Positions 26,614 to 36,625 of a stretch of DNA of 63,883 bases are shown here, one piece after another. This DNA is from JAABVY01 sp964496505 (GTDB lineage: Bacteria > Zixibacteria > MSB-5A5 > JAABVY01), in assembly GCA_964496505.1 (NCBI GenBank), contig CAZBZV010000016.1, positions 1-63,883 of the forward strand. Direction: 5' to 3'. The position numbers and the translations under genes were made by a program. The stretch's first letter is position 1; every line of letters begins with the position of its first letter. Under the pieces are notes generated by a model. The model was not told where the DNA came from. It did not search any database and saw only the letters and a list, made by a program, of their open reading frames with translations.

Positions 26614-29028
26614 TTAACAGTCGGGAATGCCATCGCCGTTTGGCGATCCGGGATTTGAATCACACGGATCATTGCCACCCACAAATACATAATTGATTAA
26701 CCAGACTGCATCGCTGACATTTACGGCACCATCGCAATTAACTTCCCCCGATAAAAATGGATCGGGCTCTGGTCCACCAACAAACACATAATTGATAACC
26801 CAAACAGCATCGCTCACATTCACAGCCCCATCATTATTGGCGTCACCGCATAGGTAAACCTCAGGATAGCTAACATCGACCCTAAAGAATAATGCATCTT
26901 CCATGTACGTCCATTCTCCGGTGGAAGAATTATAGTAGTAATCCATTCCCCTGGCATAATCATCAAAGCCAATACAAGGTGTATTTATGCCATCATAGTA
27001 TATTCCCAAAAAAAATGATGTATATATTTTTATGTCATGTTCCGATAAATCCAGGTAATTCCAGCCCGTTGCGACCGGAGTGAGGCTGCCTATTTCTATT
27101 GGATCAATTACCCATCCATAGTTGTCATAAAATAAGAGGTAGAATGATCCATCTCCCCCTGTCCCTGCTCCATCAAGGTTTGTGAAGTATATCCAAATCT
27201 TATCTATTTTCATTGGATATGAGGGTAAACTGAAGTTTACACCCAGCACATCACCCTCATAAGAACAATAATAACCTGAATAAGGATTGTTATCATCATA
27301 AGACAATCTAAACCATCCTTTATCGTTTCCTGTCTGTGAAACATGAATATAGTAAGGTTGATTCGAAAAGGATGCATCAGGGATTATATGCAAATACATG
27401 AATTCAGGATTGGCTGAGTGGTAAGATATTAATTCGTCGACTCCATTTCCGGGATTATACGATCCATCCAATATATTTAGACCATCCTGATCCCATAAGT
27501 AAATATCATAATCAGCATTTATGGGAACATCCAGTTCGATTTGAACGGTTTCATCGATCCCTGAATTGATCAGCCACCAATCATCATCACTAATGGTTGA
27601 AATGTATGAATCATAATAATATTGAGGATCAAGCGGCAGCCCGGCTTGAGTAAAATAATCATTTGGCTCGGGTATATCAAATATCAAATCGCCACCACCC
27701 CAATAGTATTGCAAAAAAGATGTCCAGTTTGTCTCAGAAATAAAATCTATGTTTCCATGCAAATAGTCAAAAGCCTCATATGAATATTGGGACTGGGGCA
27801 TGCAGATTGATAATCCATGAGCATTTGGAAGTTCATAACCATGCCTTTCATAAATAACAGCATTGTCGATTGCAGAGGCGAGATTAATTGCCGCATTTTT
27901 GATACTTTGCCCACTTAAATTAGCCCATGCCAAGTAGGCAATATGATATAGGTCGTAAAATGGATTATCGTTACCGAATTGCTGGGCTGATGGGAAATAC
28001 TGATCCATTTCACTCCAAATCCCATTAGTAATCAATTCCGTGCAAAATGAATTTAAATTGGCAATAACTTGATCCATTTGATATAGGTCAATAGCTGACA
28101 AAGTCTGATCAAAATTGCCATGATTTTGCATGTCATATATAAAGCTCTCAACAACAGTTGAACATAAAGCCGGTGCGGACATTACTGGATCGTAATAGAG
28201 CTCGGCTAGAAATAAATCATAAGGCAATCCGAGCGCCCACATATTTTCCTCAGAAGCGATCATATAGTAAGCTTGATCTTTGAATTCATGGGCTACTTCT
28301 ATCATTCCCATAACGCATGCATTAAAACCTAATATATCTAACATAGGAATTTCATTTAGTGCCGATTGAATCTCATCATTGTGAAGGATGTCATTATTAT
28401 CAGTTTCGTCCTGGCATGCACCTCTTGAATAGCTCGTCTTAAATGGATTTTGGGGAAATGAAATATCTGGAAGCGAACTTGGATTCATCAATAATTGATT
28501 TATCTCATTTTTTTCAATTTCATGATTTCCAGCTATTTCAGATGGTATCAGATGAGGAGTATTATCCAGGTTTTTTCGCCAGCCATCGCCATGATTCCAA
28601 ATTATCAAAAAGTATTTTTCAGCGGGATAGCTTGCCATCGCCCAGGAAATAAAGTCATGCAGAGTCTGCGGATCACCCATATTCTTCTCGCCCAAATCCG
28701 AAACTAGTGTTGAGTTGATTTGATTTATGTTTTCTTGGTCCTGTGTGATATAATATCTCCTTGTTGTCGTCCAGTTATCATTAGAATCATCATATCCCGG
28801 TATCCGGTCAATCTGTACCACAACATTGGAGTTAATCGTCGATCCAATCAACTCCATCTCATTAATATCTTGAATTGCATATGGTTCAGTATTGTTATCT
28901 GCACCCATATATACCATAATCGTCCATTCCTTTTCGGCATACAATTGATTCGGAAAAACAAATGAGCCACATATAAATATGACCGTTGCTATAAATATGA
29001 AAATCCGATTTTGTCTTGCGGGCTTCAT
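26614..29028 (-). CDS. Secreted clostripain-family (C11) cysteine peptidase with dockerin tail
   Basis: Protein of 804 residues; AGGAGG precedes the ATG at 29028. The signal peptide ends before AEKEWTIMVYMGADNN, the standard opening of clostripain-type peptidases. The catalytic dyad is visible: His146 in WNHGDGW and Cys238 in GFNACVMGMIEVA. A pre-peptidase-like beta domain follows, with repeated aromatic strands, then two dockerin-like modules (CGDANNDGAVNVSDAVWVIN, then NCDGAVNVSDAV) and the ending GSPNGDGIPDC. Predicted to be exported and to cleave after Arg or Lys-like residues, by family. Confidence 0.92.
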   Translation of the reverse strand: MKPARQNRIFIFIATVIFICGSFVFPNQLYAEKEWTIMVYMGADNNTEPYAIQDINEMELIGSTINSNVVVQIDRIPGYDDSNDNWTTTRRYYITQDQENINQINSTLVSDLGEKNMGDPQTLHDFISWAMASYPAEKYFLIIWNHGDGWRKNLDNTPHLIPSEIAGNHEIEKNEINQLLMNPSSLPDISFPQNPFKTSYSRGACQDETDNNDILHNDEIQSALNEIPMLDILGFNACVMGMIEVAHEFKDQAYYMIASEENMWALGLPYDLFLAELYYDPVMSAPALCSTVVESFIYDMQNHGNFDQTLSAIDLYQMDQVIANLNSFCTELITNGIWSEMDQYFPSAQQFGNDNPFYDLYHIAYLAWANLSGQSIKNAAINLASAIDNAVIYERHGYELPNAHGLSICMPQSQYSYEAFDYLHGNIDFISETNWTSFLQYYWGGGDLIFDIPEPNDYFTQAGLPLDPQYYYDSYISTISDDDWWLINSGIDETVQIELDVPINADYDIYLWDQDGLNILDGSYNPGNGVDELISYHSANPEFMYLHIIPDASFSNQPYYIHVSQTGNDKGWFRLSYDDNNPYSGYYCSYEGDVLGVNFSLPSYPMKIDKIWIYFTNLDGAGTGGDGSFYLLFYDNYGWVIDPIEIGSLTPVATGWNYLDLSEHDIKIYTSFFLGIYYDGINTPCIGFDDYARGMDYYYNSSTGEWTYMEDALFFRVDVSYPEVYLCGDANNDGAVNVSDAVWVINYVFVGGPEPDPFLSGEVNCDGAVNVSDAVWLINYVFVGGNDPCDSNPGSPNGDGIPDC

Positions 29029-29162
29029 ATATACCTCCTGCAAAAGCGTCTACATATTGTGGTGGGGCTATGTTTCTAATGATAATCTAACAACGACTAC
29101 AAATCTGTCAATGATTTTTTACCATGGAATTTCCAAGCTTTTTTGTTTCCTATAACTTATAG

Positions 29163-29196
29163 AAAGCCGCCGGAAATCAATCCCGGCGGCTTTTTT
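29163..29196 (+). terminator. Duplicate terminator hairpin near the C25 peptidase gene
   Basis: 11-bp stem AAAGCCGCCGG/CCGGCGGCTTT, loop AAATCAATC, then six T on the + strand. No + strand gene ends here, while the minus-strand side has only three T before a C. It closely matches the terminator at 26561-26593 and its downstream bases. Confidence 0.75.
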
Positions 29197-29216
29197 ATTA
29201 CAAATATGGGATCTTC

Positions 29217-32200
29217 TTAACAGTCGGGGATACCGTCGCCGTCGGTATCGCAGGGCGTATTTCCGCCAATAAAGACATAGTTGATAATCTGTACCGCGTC
29301 GCTGACATTGCAGTTCGAATCGCAGTTGGTATCACCCGCTTCTATCGGATCGGGAGCGGGGCCGCTTATAAACACGTAATTGATAATATACACGGCGTCA
29401 CTGACATTGACCACGCCGTCTATAGTAGCATCGCCGCAAACATACCCTCTCTCAAGTGTCAGCGTGAATACCTTCTCATCTTTACATCCGGCACAGTCGG
29501 ACACCTCTGCAGTGAAACTCAGCTCGCCGTAAACCAGAGGAGTACCCTCAAGCGTACCCTGCTCGGTAATAACCAGCCCGGTTTCCTCGAGGTCGCCGTT
29601 TTTATCGGTCCAGACCATAGGCGTCGTACCGCCTGAGCATTCAAGCTGTAACGAATACTCGCTGAACTGCACGCCATCGGGAAGTGTCTCGGTGGTGATC
29701 GCCACTTCCGGATTGATGACGAACTCAAACACTTTCTCGCCCGCCGAGCCGACCTGATCGACCGCCTGAGCGGTGAAGCTGATGGTCTGCGCAGACATCG
29801 GATTGCCACTCATGACACCCTCGGAGGACAGACTCAAACCGGTGCCGTCCAGATCGGAATTCTTATCGGTCCATGAAACATCTCCAGTGCCGCCTGCGGC
29901 CTCGAGCTGGAAGTTAAACAGCCTGTTTACAGTCCAGTCGTTAACAGATTCGCTAGAAACCTGAACTGCAGGATTTATGGTCAGGGTCAATGCTTTCTCG
30001 TCGAAAGCCCCGGCAAAGTCAACAACCCTGGCGGTGAAGCTGATCTCTCCTGCACCGGAGGGCGTGCCGATCAATGCTCCGCCGGGCGATAATGTCAGCC
30101 CGGTGCCTTCAAGGTCGGAATAGGAATCACTCCAAACTGCCGGAGCAGTTCCTCCCGCGAATGAAAGCTGCTGTGAATATTCGACACCTTCTGTCCATGC
30201 GGGCAGGCCGGAGGTTATAATCGCTATTTCCGGATTTATCTGAAACTCGTAGGCCTTTTCATCTGTATTGCTCGATTCATCGGTAATCAGCGCTGTAAAA
30301 GAAATAGTTCCGGTCTGAGAAGGCTGTCCCGAAAGGACACCGTCGGTTGAAAGCAGAAGTCCCGTACCGGCCAGATCGCCGTTTTTGTCTTCCCAGGTAA
30401 GCACACCGGTTCCGCCGATTGATTCGAGCTGCTGGCTGTAGCTGACTCCAAATGTCCAGTCGGGAAGAGAATCGGTTGTAATCATAACACCGGTGTAACA
30501 TTCATACACCTTTACCCAGAAATCATCAATAGCCGCTTCGACTACGGAGCCATCCCCAAGATCGGAGGCCTCGAATTTCATCTTCATCTGGGCTGTCGGT
30601 GTTACGAAGTCGCTGACCACAAAGGTATTTTCGTACCATCCGCCGCCAGCCTCATCCCCGGTCGGGCCGACTGTTTCTACAAGAGTCCAGGTCGAACCGT
30701 CATCATTGGAAATGAATATCTCCATGACATCATTATTGGGCGAGGCGCCGTATGTGTTCGAGTACCAGCGGGCATAATGGATAGTACCATCCCCAGCGCT
30801 GAGATCGAATGACGGTGAGGTCAGAATCGTTGTACCGTTGTCAATATCTGAATCTCCATCCACATTTTCGGTCAGATAGCACTGCCCTGATCCATCAAAA
30901 TCATCCGCAGGATCACCTCTGTCACCGCCTCCAACGGGAGTACCCCGCTCCCAATCGCCGGTAGAGGCATCTCCCGAAACCGTCCATCCCAGGTCGGTCT
31001 CGAAATTATCCTCAAGCGGGATGACAATGCCTGTGGCCACACGCGCATAATGGGCATTGTTGGAGTCGGTATCGTAGAATGTCCCAAAAAGCTCCTCATC
31101 AGCCGAGAAATAGAAATCATACCAGCTATCGCAGTCGGCGGCCGGGAGAACTGCCTCATATTCGTTAGGGAATATTTCGGTCATATACACACTCTGGTAA
31201 CTTCCGCCGTCCAGCGCATAATGCAGCTGGCCGGTTCCGGATAGGGGCACACCCTCGCCTGCGCCATTGACGATAACACTGATAGTAGTCGGCGTTTCCG
31301 GAAGAGCCGTTTCCGGCAAGCCGTTGGGAAATTCGAATGAAACTCCACGAGCGGAGCGAATCTCAACCGTCGGATCACCGAACAGGTTGATCTCGTAATA
31401 GCACCAGCGCATACATTCTTCATTGACGCGATAAAGGTTGTCTTCCTTGGAATCGCGATTGGCATCACCGATTCGCTTTTTATTCTCAAGCGGATTATAA
31501 ACCGCATCCCAGAATTCACGGTTGAATCTCTGAGAGGCGCCGTCGGTACTGCTGTATTCGCCGAACCCGTAGCGGGCATTCATAACCACCGCAAAACCGC
31601 CGTTATCGGTTTTGATATTCATTGTCTCGGCCCAGCATTCTGTCCCGTCGAAGTGACCGGCAAGACACGTCTGGGAATATACAAAGCAGTGATTCAGGTT
31701 GGTTAAATCGTTATATATATCGCTGTTATAGAGCTTCATCGCATAGTCAGGGCTGCCGTGTCCGAGATGATTTACTATATGCACACCGTTATTTATTCTC
31801 GAGGTCAACTCCGACTGCGGCCAGCTATTGCCCACCCAATCGCGCTCATAGAGCCTGTCGACACTGTACTGGTTGGAGGGAATACCGATAGTGGAATATC
31901 CGTAGGCATCACAACTGTCGATATTTCTGTCCATCGCTAATGCGCCGTATTCGGCCTCTCCTCCAAAGCCGAGATGTTCGCCTACCATCAGAACATTCTG
32001 AAGATATGAATCGGTAGAATTGACATACTGAATTGTCTTATCCACGAAGCGCGTCGCTTCTGTTGAGTTATCTACCGCGGCACGGCCGATTGACAGCTCG
32101 GCAATCAGGTCGACATCACCCCCGCCGTCACCGTCGGTCGGCTCACCCCAATACGAATCGTTGTCATAATTCCAGGTGCCGTCCAGGCATACGAAATAAA

Positions 32201-33179
32201 GATCGCCCGGCATTTCATATTCTATCTCCGCCCCGAAATCATCGCTGGTTTTGACATAAAGGTCTTTAGCCGGAATAACATCATCATCAGCGCCGATGAT
32301 AACATAGGATATGCCGTCATTTATATATTTATCGTTTATATATGACCGAACCGCATCAGGATCACTTGCGCCCACATCATTTAGTGTGTGAATCTCAGTT
32401 GCAATGCCTGTGGTATCATGATAATCCTTGAGAGGCTGGAATGCCGAAACCAGCGAACTGGTCGTGATAATCAGCATATCATAGCTTTTCCCGCCGCGTT
32501 TGGGAGCGGCGTTGTACGACCAAACCTGATCCGGATTATCGATCCTTTCCAGAACAGCTTCCTCATCCTCGTCAAGACCACGGAATGTGGAAGCCTCTTT
32601 TCCGGTATTAATCGTATGCACCACAATCTTTAAATCGCGGTAGTAGTACAGCTCCCCGCTTGAGGGAATATACTGCACCGGTTGAAGCTTCAGGGTCAGG
32701 ATTCTGTAGCCCCGAAAGCTTTGTGTGGTGATTTCCTCGAACGCATTGCCGGGAAACGGCTGGTCGGACGAATAAATCGCCTGATCCGGTTCTGGCAGTT
32801 TCATTTCCGACGGATCGGCTGAAAGCCGCACCTGCGGGGCCACCGGCTCGATCATGTAACCGTCTCCAAGGCCGCGCCTGCCGCCCGGTATAACCTCGAT
32901 CCGGTCAACCTCGGTACCGTATGGCAAAAGGATATTCGCTCCCATGGCAGGCAACGAGGGCTCACCCGGATTACCGCCATTGGACAGTTTCGGCATGGTG
33001 ATACGGTCATAGGATGATCCGCCGATAAAGATCGTCTCGGTATAGGGATGGTCGAAGCTGTATTCGACCTCGATCGGATCATCCGCAGCCGAGACCGATG
33101 AAAATGAGAAAATCAGGAACAGTATCAGGAATATCCCGCAAGCCCCCTGATTTTGAAAGAAAGCCTTATAGCTTTGCAT
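29217..33179 (-). CDS. Secreted gingipain-family (C25) cysteine peptidase with Ig-like repeats and dockerin tail
   Basis: Protein of 1320 residues; GGAGG precedes the ATG. After the signal peptide comes a propeptide-like region, then the peptidase C25 domain starting near YDMLIITTSSLVSAFQPL. The catalytic pair is His474 in NHLGHGSPD and Cys505 in YSQTCLAGHFD. A jelly-roll-like beta region follows, then four Ig-like repeats of about 85 residues (the 'WTDKNGDLEGTGLxLS...GTP' type), and then two dockerin-like modules ending DTDGDGIPDC. Predicted exported protease, partner of the adjacent C11 peptidase. Confidence 0.93.
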   Translation of the reverse strand: MQSYKAFFQNQGACGIFLILFLIFSFSSVSAADDPIEVEYSFDHPYTETIFIGGSSYDRITMPKLSNGGNPGEPSLPAMGANILLPYGTEVDRIEVIPGGRRGLGDGYMIEPVAPQVRLSADPSEMKLPEPDQAIYSSDQPFPGNAFEEITTQSFRGYRILTLKLQPVQYIPSSGELYYYRDLKIVVHTINTGKEASTFRGLDEDEEAVLERIDNPDQVWSYNAAPKRGGKSYDMLIITTSSLVSAFQPLKDYHDTTGIATEIHTLNDVGASDPDAVRSYINDKYINDGISYVIIGADDDVIPAKDLYVKTSDDFGAEIEYEMPGDLYFVCLDGTWNYDNDSYWGEPTDGDGGGDVDLIAELSIGRAAVDNSTEATRFVDKTIQYVNSTDSYLQNVLMVGEHLGFGGEAEYGALAMDRNIDSCDAYGYSTIGIPSNQYSVDRLYERDWVGNSWPQSELTSRINNGVHIVNHLGHGSPDYAMKLYNSDIYNDLTNLNHCFVYSQTCLAGHFDGTECWAETMNIKTDNGGFAVVMNARYGFGEYSSTDGASQRFNREFWDAVYNPLENKKRIGDANRDSKEDNLYRVNEECMRWCYYEINLFGDPTVEIRSARGVSFEFPNGLPETALPETPTTISVIVNGAGEGVPLSGTGQLHYALDGGSYQSVYMTEIFPNEYEAVLPAADCDSWYDFYFSADEELFGTFYDTDSNNAHYARVATGIVIPLEDNFETDLGWTVSGDASTGDWERGTPVGGGDRGDPADDFDGSGQCYLTENVDGDSDIDNGTTILTSPSFDLSAGDGTIHYARWYSNTYGASPNNDVMEIFISNDDGSTWTLVETVGPTGDEAGGGWYENTFVVSDFVTPTAQMKMKFEASDLGDGSVVEAAIDDFWVKVYECYTGVMITTDSLPDWTFGVSYSQQLESIGGTGVLTWEDKNGDLAGTGLLLSTDGVLSGQPSQTGTISFTALITDESSNTDEKAYEFQINPEIAIITSGLPAWTEGVEYSQQLSFAGGTAPAVWSDSYSDLEGTGLTLSPGGALIGTPSGAGEISFTARVVDFAGAFDEKALTLTINPAVQVSSESVNDWTVNRLFNFQLEAAGGTGDVSWTDKNSDLDGTGLSLSSEGVMSGNPMSAQTISFTAQAVDQVGSAGEKVFEFVINPEVAITTETLPDGVQFSEYSLQLECSGGTTPMVWTDKNGDLEETGLVITEQGTLEGTPLVYGELSFTAEVSDCAGCKDEKVFTLTLERGYVCGDATIDGVVNVSDAVYIINYVFISGPAPDPIEAGDTNCDSNCNVSDAVQIINYVFIGGNTPCDTDGDGIPDC

Positions 33180-33853
33180 GTTTTATACCTCCAAGATTTC
33201 ATCTGTCATATTGCCTTTTTCGATTTATCAGTATGGGTGTTTTTAGTCTTGCAGGGCTACAACCGCCTTGTTTATAAGCTGGAAACGGATCTTTGAGGTG
33301 CGCACCAGGAGGGATATTATCTGGGAGTGGACGTATGGCTTCTTACAATTGGAAATCATTTTGAGAGTTGCAGAATCAAACATTTTCAAAGCTCTTAAAA
33401 AGACAAGAAGTATTTGCGACATATACCGATTTTCAGAAAGCCGCGAATTCAGCGCATGAGTAGTCCGCTTCAGACTAAATTTAACTCAAAAGCATTTAAA
33501 GTCAAGATTTTAAATGGATTCTATACTCTACAACATTGGTCGGGATATGCATACCTGGTAAAATAGCCGAGAGACATAGGCACTTCATTTTTATGTGCAT
33601 GTTGAATAAGTATGTCAGTTTTTCCGGGCGAATCGGTAATCACCCGAGGCATACTGCCTGCCCTGGTCTGAGTGATGGATCAGCCTCTCCTGCGGATGAC
33701 GGCGGCCCAGCGCCTGACCAAGAGCCTTTAAAGCCAGACATGATTGCTGCAATCTTTTTGCTTACCGTGGAATAGCCATCCTCGCCGGAAATGCAAATTC
33801 CACCAAAGTTTGGGGAGAGTGATATTGGGGCCGCTTTATTTTTGTCGGTTGAT
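33180..33853. other. Intergenic stretch with an IS3 remnant
   Basis: No intact gene. The left 430 bases hold nothing recognisable beyond AT-rich leader sequence for the C25 gene. The right half contains a decayed transposase fragment (33615-33791). Confidence 0.7.
33615..33791 (-). pseudogene. IS3-family transposase (OrfB) remnant
   Basis: In one minus-strand frame the DNA reads GWLFHGKQKRLQ, then LALKALGQALGRRHP, then LIHHSDQGRQYASGDYR, and hits a stop at 33615-33617. This is the DDE region of IS3-type OrfB transposases (LIHHSDRGSQYAS around the second catalytic Asp). No start, no N-terminal part and no C-terminal Glu region remain. I see no terminal inverted repeats. Dead element. Confidence 0.8.
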
Positions 33854-35491
33854 TTATGATGATTCAAATTCAATTGTAAACGTTGTTCCCTTTCCGGGAC
33901 TTGATTCAATATCAACCTTTCCATTATGCTTTTTTATGATCTTTCCACAGGTTAAAAGGCCATGCCCATGTCCATCTTCCTTGGTTGTGAGTCGGGACTC
34001 AAAGAGCTTCGATTTAATATCTTCGCTCATGCCACATCCATTGTCGGAAATTATTAATATATTTTTATTGGACTCAGAAATAGTCTTAATACAGATTTCA
34101 CCATCAGTTCTCTTTGTCTCTTTTATTGCATCTGCCGCGTTGTTCATTAAATTCAATATAACCTGAGCGATTTGATCTGTATCCATCTCGAATTTTTCAA
34201 AATCGGGGCTCAGCTCCGAATTAATTTTCAGGTTTCTATATTTTTTCTGAACAGATACAAAGGAGATAACATCCGATATTATTTCATTCATATCAGTGAC
34301 CTTTTTGCACGGCTCCAGCTTTTCATAATTCATCAAGCCATTAGTGAACCTCTCCATGTTCATAATTTGCTCTTTAACTTTTTCCAATGTATCACCAGCC
34401 CTGGAATAATCTTTTCTCGCAAGTGCGCTATCTGTAATCTCAGCTCCTCCCATTATCATACCAAGAAAATTATTCAGCTCGTGTGCAATTGAAGAGGCCA
34501 TTGCCCCCTTATCAGCGAGTTTTTCCAAATTGAACATCATTTCTTCATTTTCCTTCTGTTCGGTAATGTCGTTCAAAGTGATAATCATGTCCCTGCAAGA
34601 TTGGGATTCATTAATGGACAGGCTCAGACGAACATTGAATACTTTCTTAACATTTTCATTCCTGGCTATCATATTTTCGATTAGAGAATTTTTCTGTTTA
34701 TTTTTTGTTTTAAGGAATTTTTCGGCCCAGCCGGAAAACATCTCCTCGGGAAATATTAATTCCAATGGTGCGCCTTGAATCATTTTGGAATCGGGCATAT
34801 TCGGTTTCAGGCTCTTGAGAATTTCAAGACCTGCCGAATTCACCTTTTTTAATCTGTTGTTTTCGTCAAATACATATATTCCCTGATTAATGCTGTCCAG
34901 GATATCCACATACCAGGCCTTCAGCGCGGCCATCTCCCAGAATAGATAACTGTTTGCAAGGAAGGGTGTGACTGTTTGAATAAGAGTAGAAATCAGGTCG
35001 ATATCCTGTTTATCAATGGCTTTATTGTTTACTTTTTTTCCTAATCCTATTATTCCGAGGAACCTATTGTTATTTACCAAGGGACAGATCAGCTTTACGC
35101 CGCTTTCGCTCACAATAAACACGAAACTCGCCAAATGCCCCGGTAATTCGAGTTCCAGAATGTTCCTGATGGAAGGATTATTAATAAAATAATTCCGGTA
35201 CTCCGTGGTGATCTCAAGTTGCCGCATTGTTTTGGATTTCGTAAGTTTCCCGGTTCCCAGATAAATATAATCATCTTCGGCTGTTCCCGGCCTTTTTACA
35301 ATAGCGAATGAACTTGCAATCGAAAACTGTCCCGACAAGGTCCACAGAAGGATCTGGATAAGTTGACCGAAATCAATGCCTTTCGACAGCTTTGATGTCA
35401 GTTTGGACAGAGCATCCAGTGCCAGCACTTGTCGTTCAAAGTCACGCCGATCTGTATTAATAAACAATCCGCTTTTTGAAATAGTATTCAT
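33854..35491 (-). CDS. Sensor histidine kinase with GAF-like and PAS domains
   Basis: Protein of 545 residues without membrane segments, so cytoplasmic. Order: GAF-like domain (about 25-190), PAS domain (about 195-320, starting ILDSINQGIYVFDENNRL), a phosphoacceptor region with His337 in SSIAHELNNFLG, then HATPase_c (N box LNLMNNAADAIKE, G1 DNGCGMS, G2 GHGHGLLTC). Last gene of the six-gene operon; no response regulator is encoded nearby. Confidence 0.92.
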   Translation of the reverse strand: MNTISKSGLFINTDRRDFERQVLALDALSKLTSKLSKGIDFGQLIQILLWTLSGQFSIASSFAIVKRPGTAEDDYIYLGTGKLTKSKTMRQLEITTEYRNYFINNPSIRNILELELPGHLASFVFIVSESGVKLICPLVNNNRFLGIIGLGKKVNNKAIDKQDIDLISTLIQTVTPFLANSYLFWEMAALKAWYVDILDSINQGIYVFDENNRLKKVNSAGLEILKSLKPNMPDSKMIQGAPLELIFPEEMFSGWAEKFLKTKNKQKNSLIENMIARNENVKKVFNVRLSLSINESQSCRDMIITLNDITEQKENEEMMFNLEKLADKGAMASSIAHELNNFLGMIMGGAEITDSALARKDYSRAGDTLEKVKEQIMNMERFTNGLMNYEKLEPCKKVTDMNEIISDVISFVSVQKKYRNLKINSELSPDFEKFEMDTDQIAQVILNLMNNAADAIKETKRTDGEICIKTISESNKNILIISDNGCGMSEDIKSKLFESRLTTKEDGHGHGLLTCGKIIKKHNGKVDIESSPGKGTTFTIEFESS

Positions 35492-35508
35492 ATTGAATCA
35501 CCCATTCA

Positions 35509-35850
35509 TTATGCGCTCACACAACAATTTCTAGCATCTTCGAGCTTATCTCGTATGGTAAAATAATCAAGAAGATCCAATACTTCCAAAATATGTAATA
35601 TCTTTTCGGAGGCATTGCATATAATAATATCTCCCCCAAGCTCCCGGGATATCTCAATTGTTCCCAGAATAGAACCTACTCCGGCAGATGACAGAAACTC
35701 AAGCTCCGAAAAGTCCATAATTATGAACTTATATTTCCTGTCCTGCAAATCAGTAATCGCTTCAACCATCTCATGGGCATTGTTGTTGTCCAATTCCCGG
35801 CCGGTTTTAATCATAACAGCTTCGTCATTTATTTTTTGATGAGATATCAT
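35509..35850 (-). CDS. STAS-domain anti-sigma factor antagonist
   Basis: Protein of 113 residues, a single STAS domain like SpoIIAA or RsbV. The FIIMDFSELEFLSSAGVGSI stretch contains the conserved serine site that would be phosphorylated by a HATPase partner. It begins one base after the stop of the STAS-HATPase gene, a close coupling typical of partner-switching pairs. Confidence 0.9.
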   Translation of the reverse strand: MISHQKINDEAVMIKTGRELDNNNAHEMVEAITDLQDRKYKFIIMDFSELEFLSSAGVGSILGTIEISRELGGDIIICNASEKILHILEVLDLLDYFTIRDKLEDARNCCVSA

Positions 35851-35851
35851 T

Positions 35852-36625
35852 TCATTTACCCCCGCGGGTTATAGTTTTCCTTAAACATAGAACATTCGTT
35901 CCATCTGTGCTTCTCATATATGACATGGAATCAATTAGTCTTGATACCAGGGCTATGCCCAGACCTCTCTTCTTTCTGGATTTCATGAAATCAGAGGGAC
36001 TAAACGATTTTAACATTCGGGTTGGGTCAAAAGCGATGCCGCGATCTTCAATCCGCATAAAAATACTATCTCTTGATACCAGTACAGTAAAATCAATACA
36101 AGAATTATTATTAAGATTTGCGTGCAGGCGAATGTTTGTCGCCACTTCATAAAAGACAGTTATTAGCTCGAATACATCAAGCTCCAGAACATTTCTGCTT
36201 TGCAGAAAATCCTTTAAAATACCGGTTGTAAATGCTATATCATCTGAGCCGGGTTTAAAGCTTAATTCCAGCATTTTCTCGGATTTGTGACATATAATCC
36301 GGCTTTTATTTTTATCGGTTCCGTCGACCTCTTTTTGCTTATCAAGCGATCCAAGCGAAACATGGCTTTTGAGAATCTGCTCAAGATTCTCATTTACGGA
36401 TTCCAGGCAGACCTTTATACCCGCTTCACGCAGTTTGTCATACAATTGCCAGATAATAACTATACTTCTTCCGGATACTTTTGTAATATTCGAGCAATCA
36501 ATGACAATTTCCCGTAAACCTGAAGCTTTGATTTCATCCAAATGGCTGTAAAAGTCATCAAGGATTTTCGCATCCAGATACTCTGGAATGCTGATAGTAT
36601 ATATGTTATCAGTCCGAGTTAGCAT
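35852..36625 (-). CDS. STAS-HATPase fusion, RsbW-like
   Basis: Protein of 257 residues. The N-terminal about 100 residues form a STAS-like domain (IVIDCSNITKVSGRSIVIIW). The C-terminal about 140 residues form an RsbW/SpoIIAB-type HATPase (N box VFYEVATNIRLHAN, G1 RIEDRGIAFDP, G2 RGLGIALVSRLID). Antagonist-like and kinase-like modules are normally separate proteins, so the fusion is notable. The start overlaps the phosphatase gene by 17 bases. Confidence 0.88.
   Translation of the reverse strand: MLTRTDNIYTISIPEYLDAKILDDFYSHLDEIKASGLREIVIDCSNITKVSGRSIVIIWQLYDKLREAGIKVCLESVNENLEQILKSHVSLGSLDKQKEVDGTDKNKSRIICHKSEKMLELSFKPGSDDIAFTTGILKDFLQSRNVLELDVFELITVFYEVATNIRLHANLNNNSCIDFTVLVSRDSIFMRIEDRGIAFDPTRMLKSFSPSDFMKSRKKRGLGIALVSRLIDSMSYMRSTDGTNVLCLRKTITRGGK

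Noticed and set aside
29519..31159. Several minus-strand frames inside the C25 peptidase gene
   Set aside because: Out-of-frame shadows of repeated Ig-like coding DNA.
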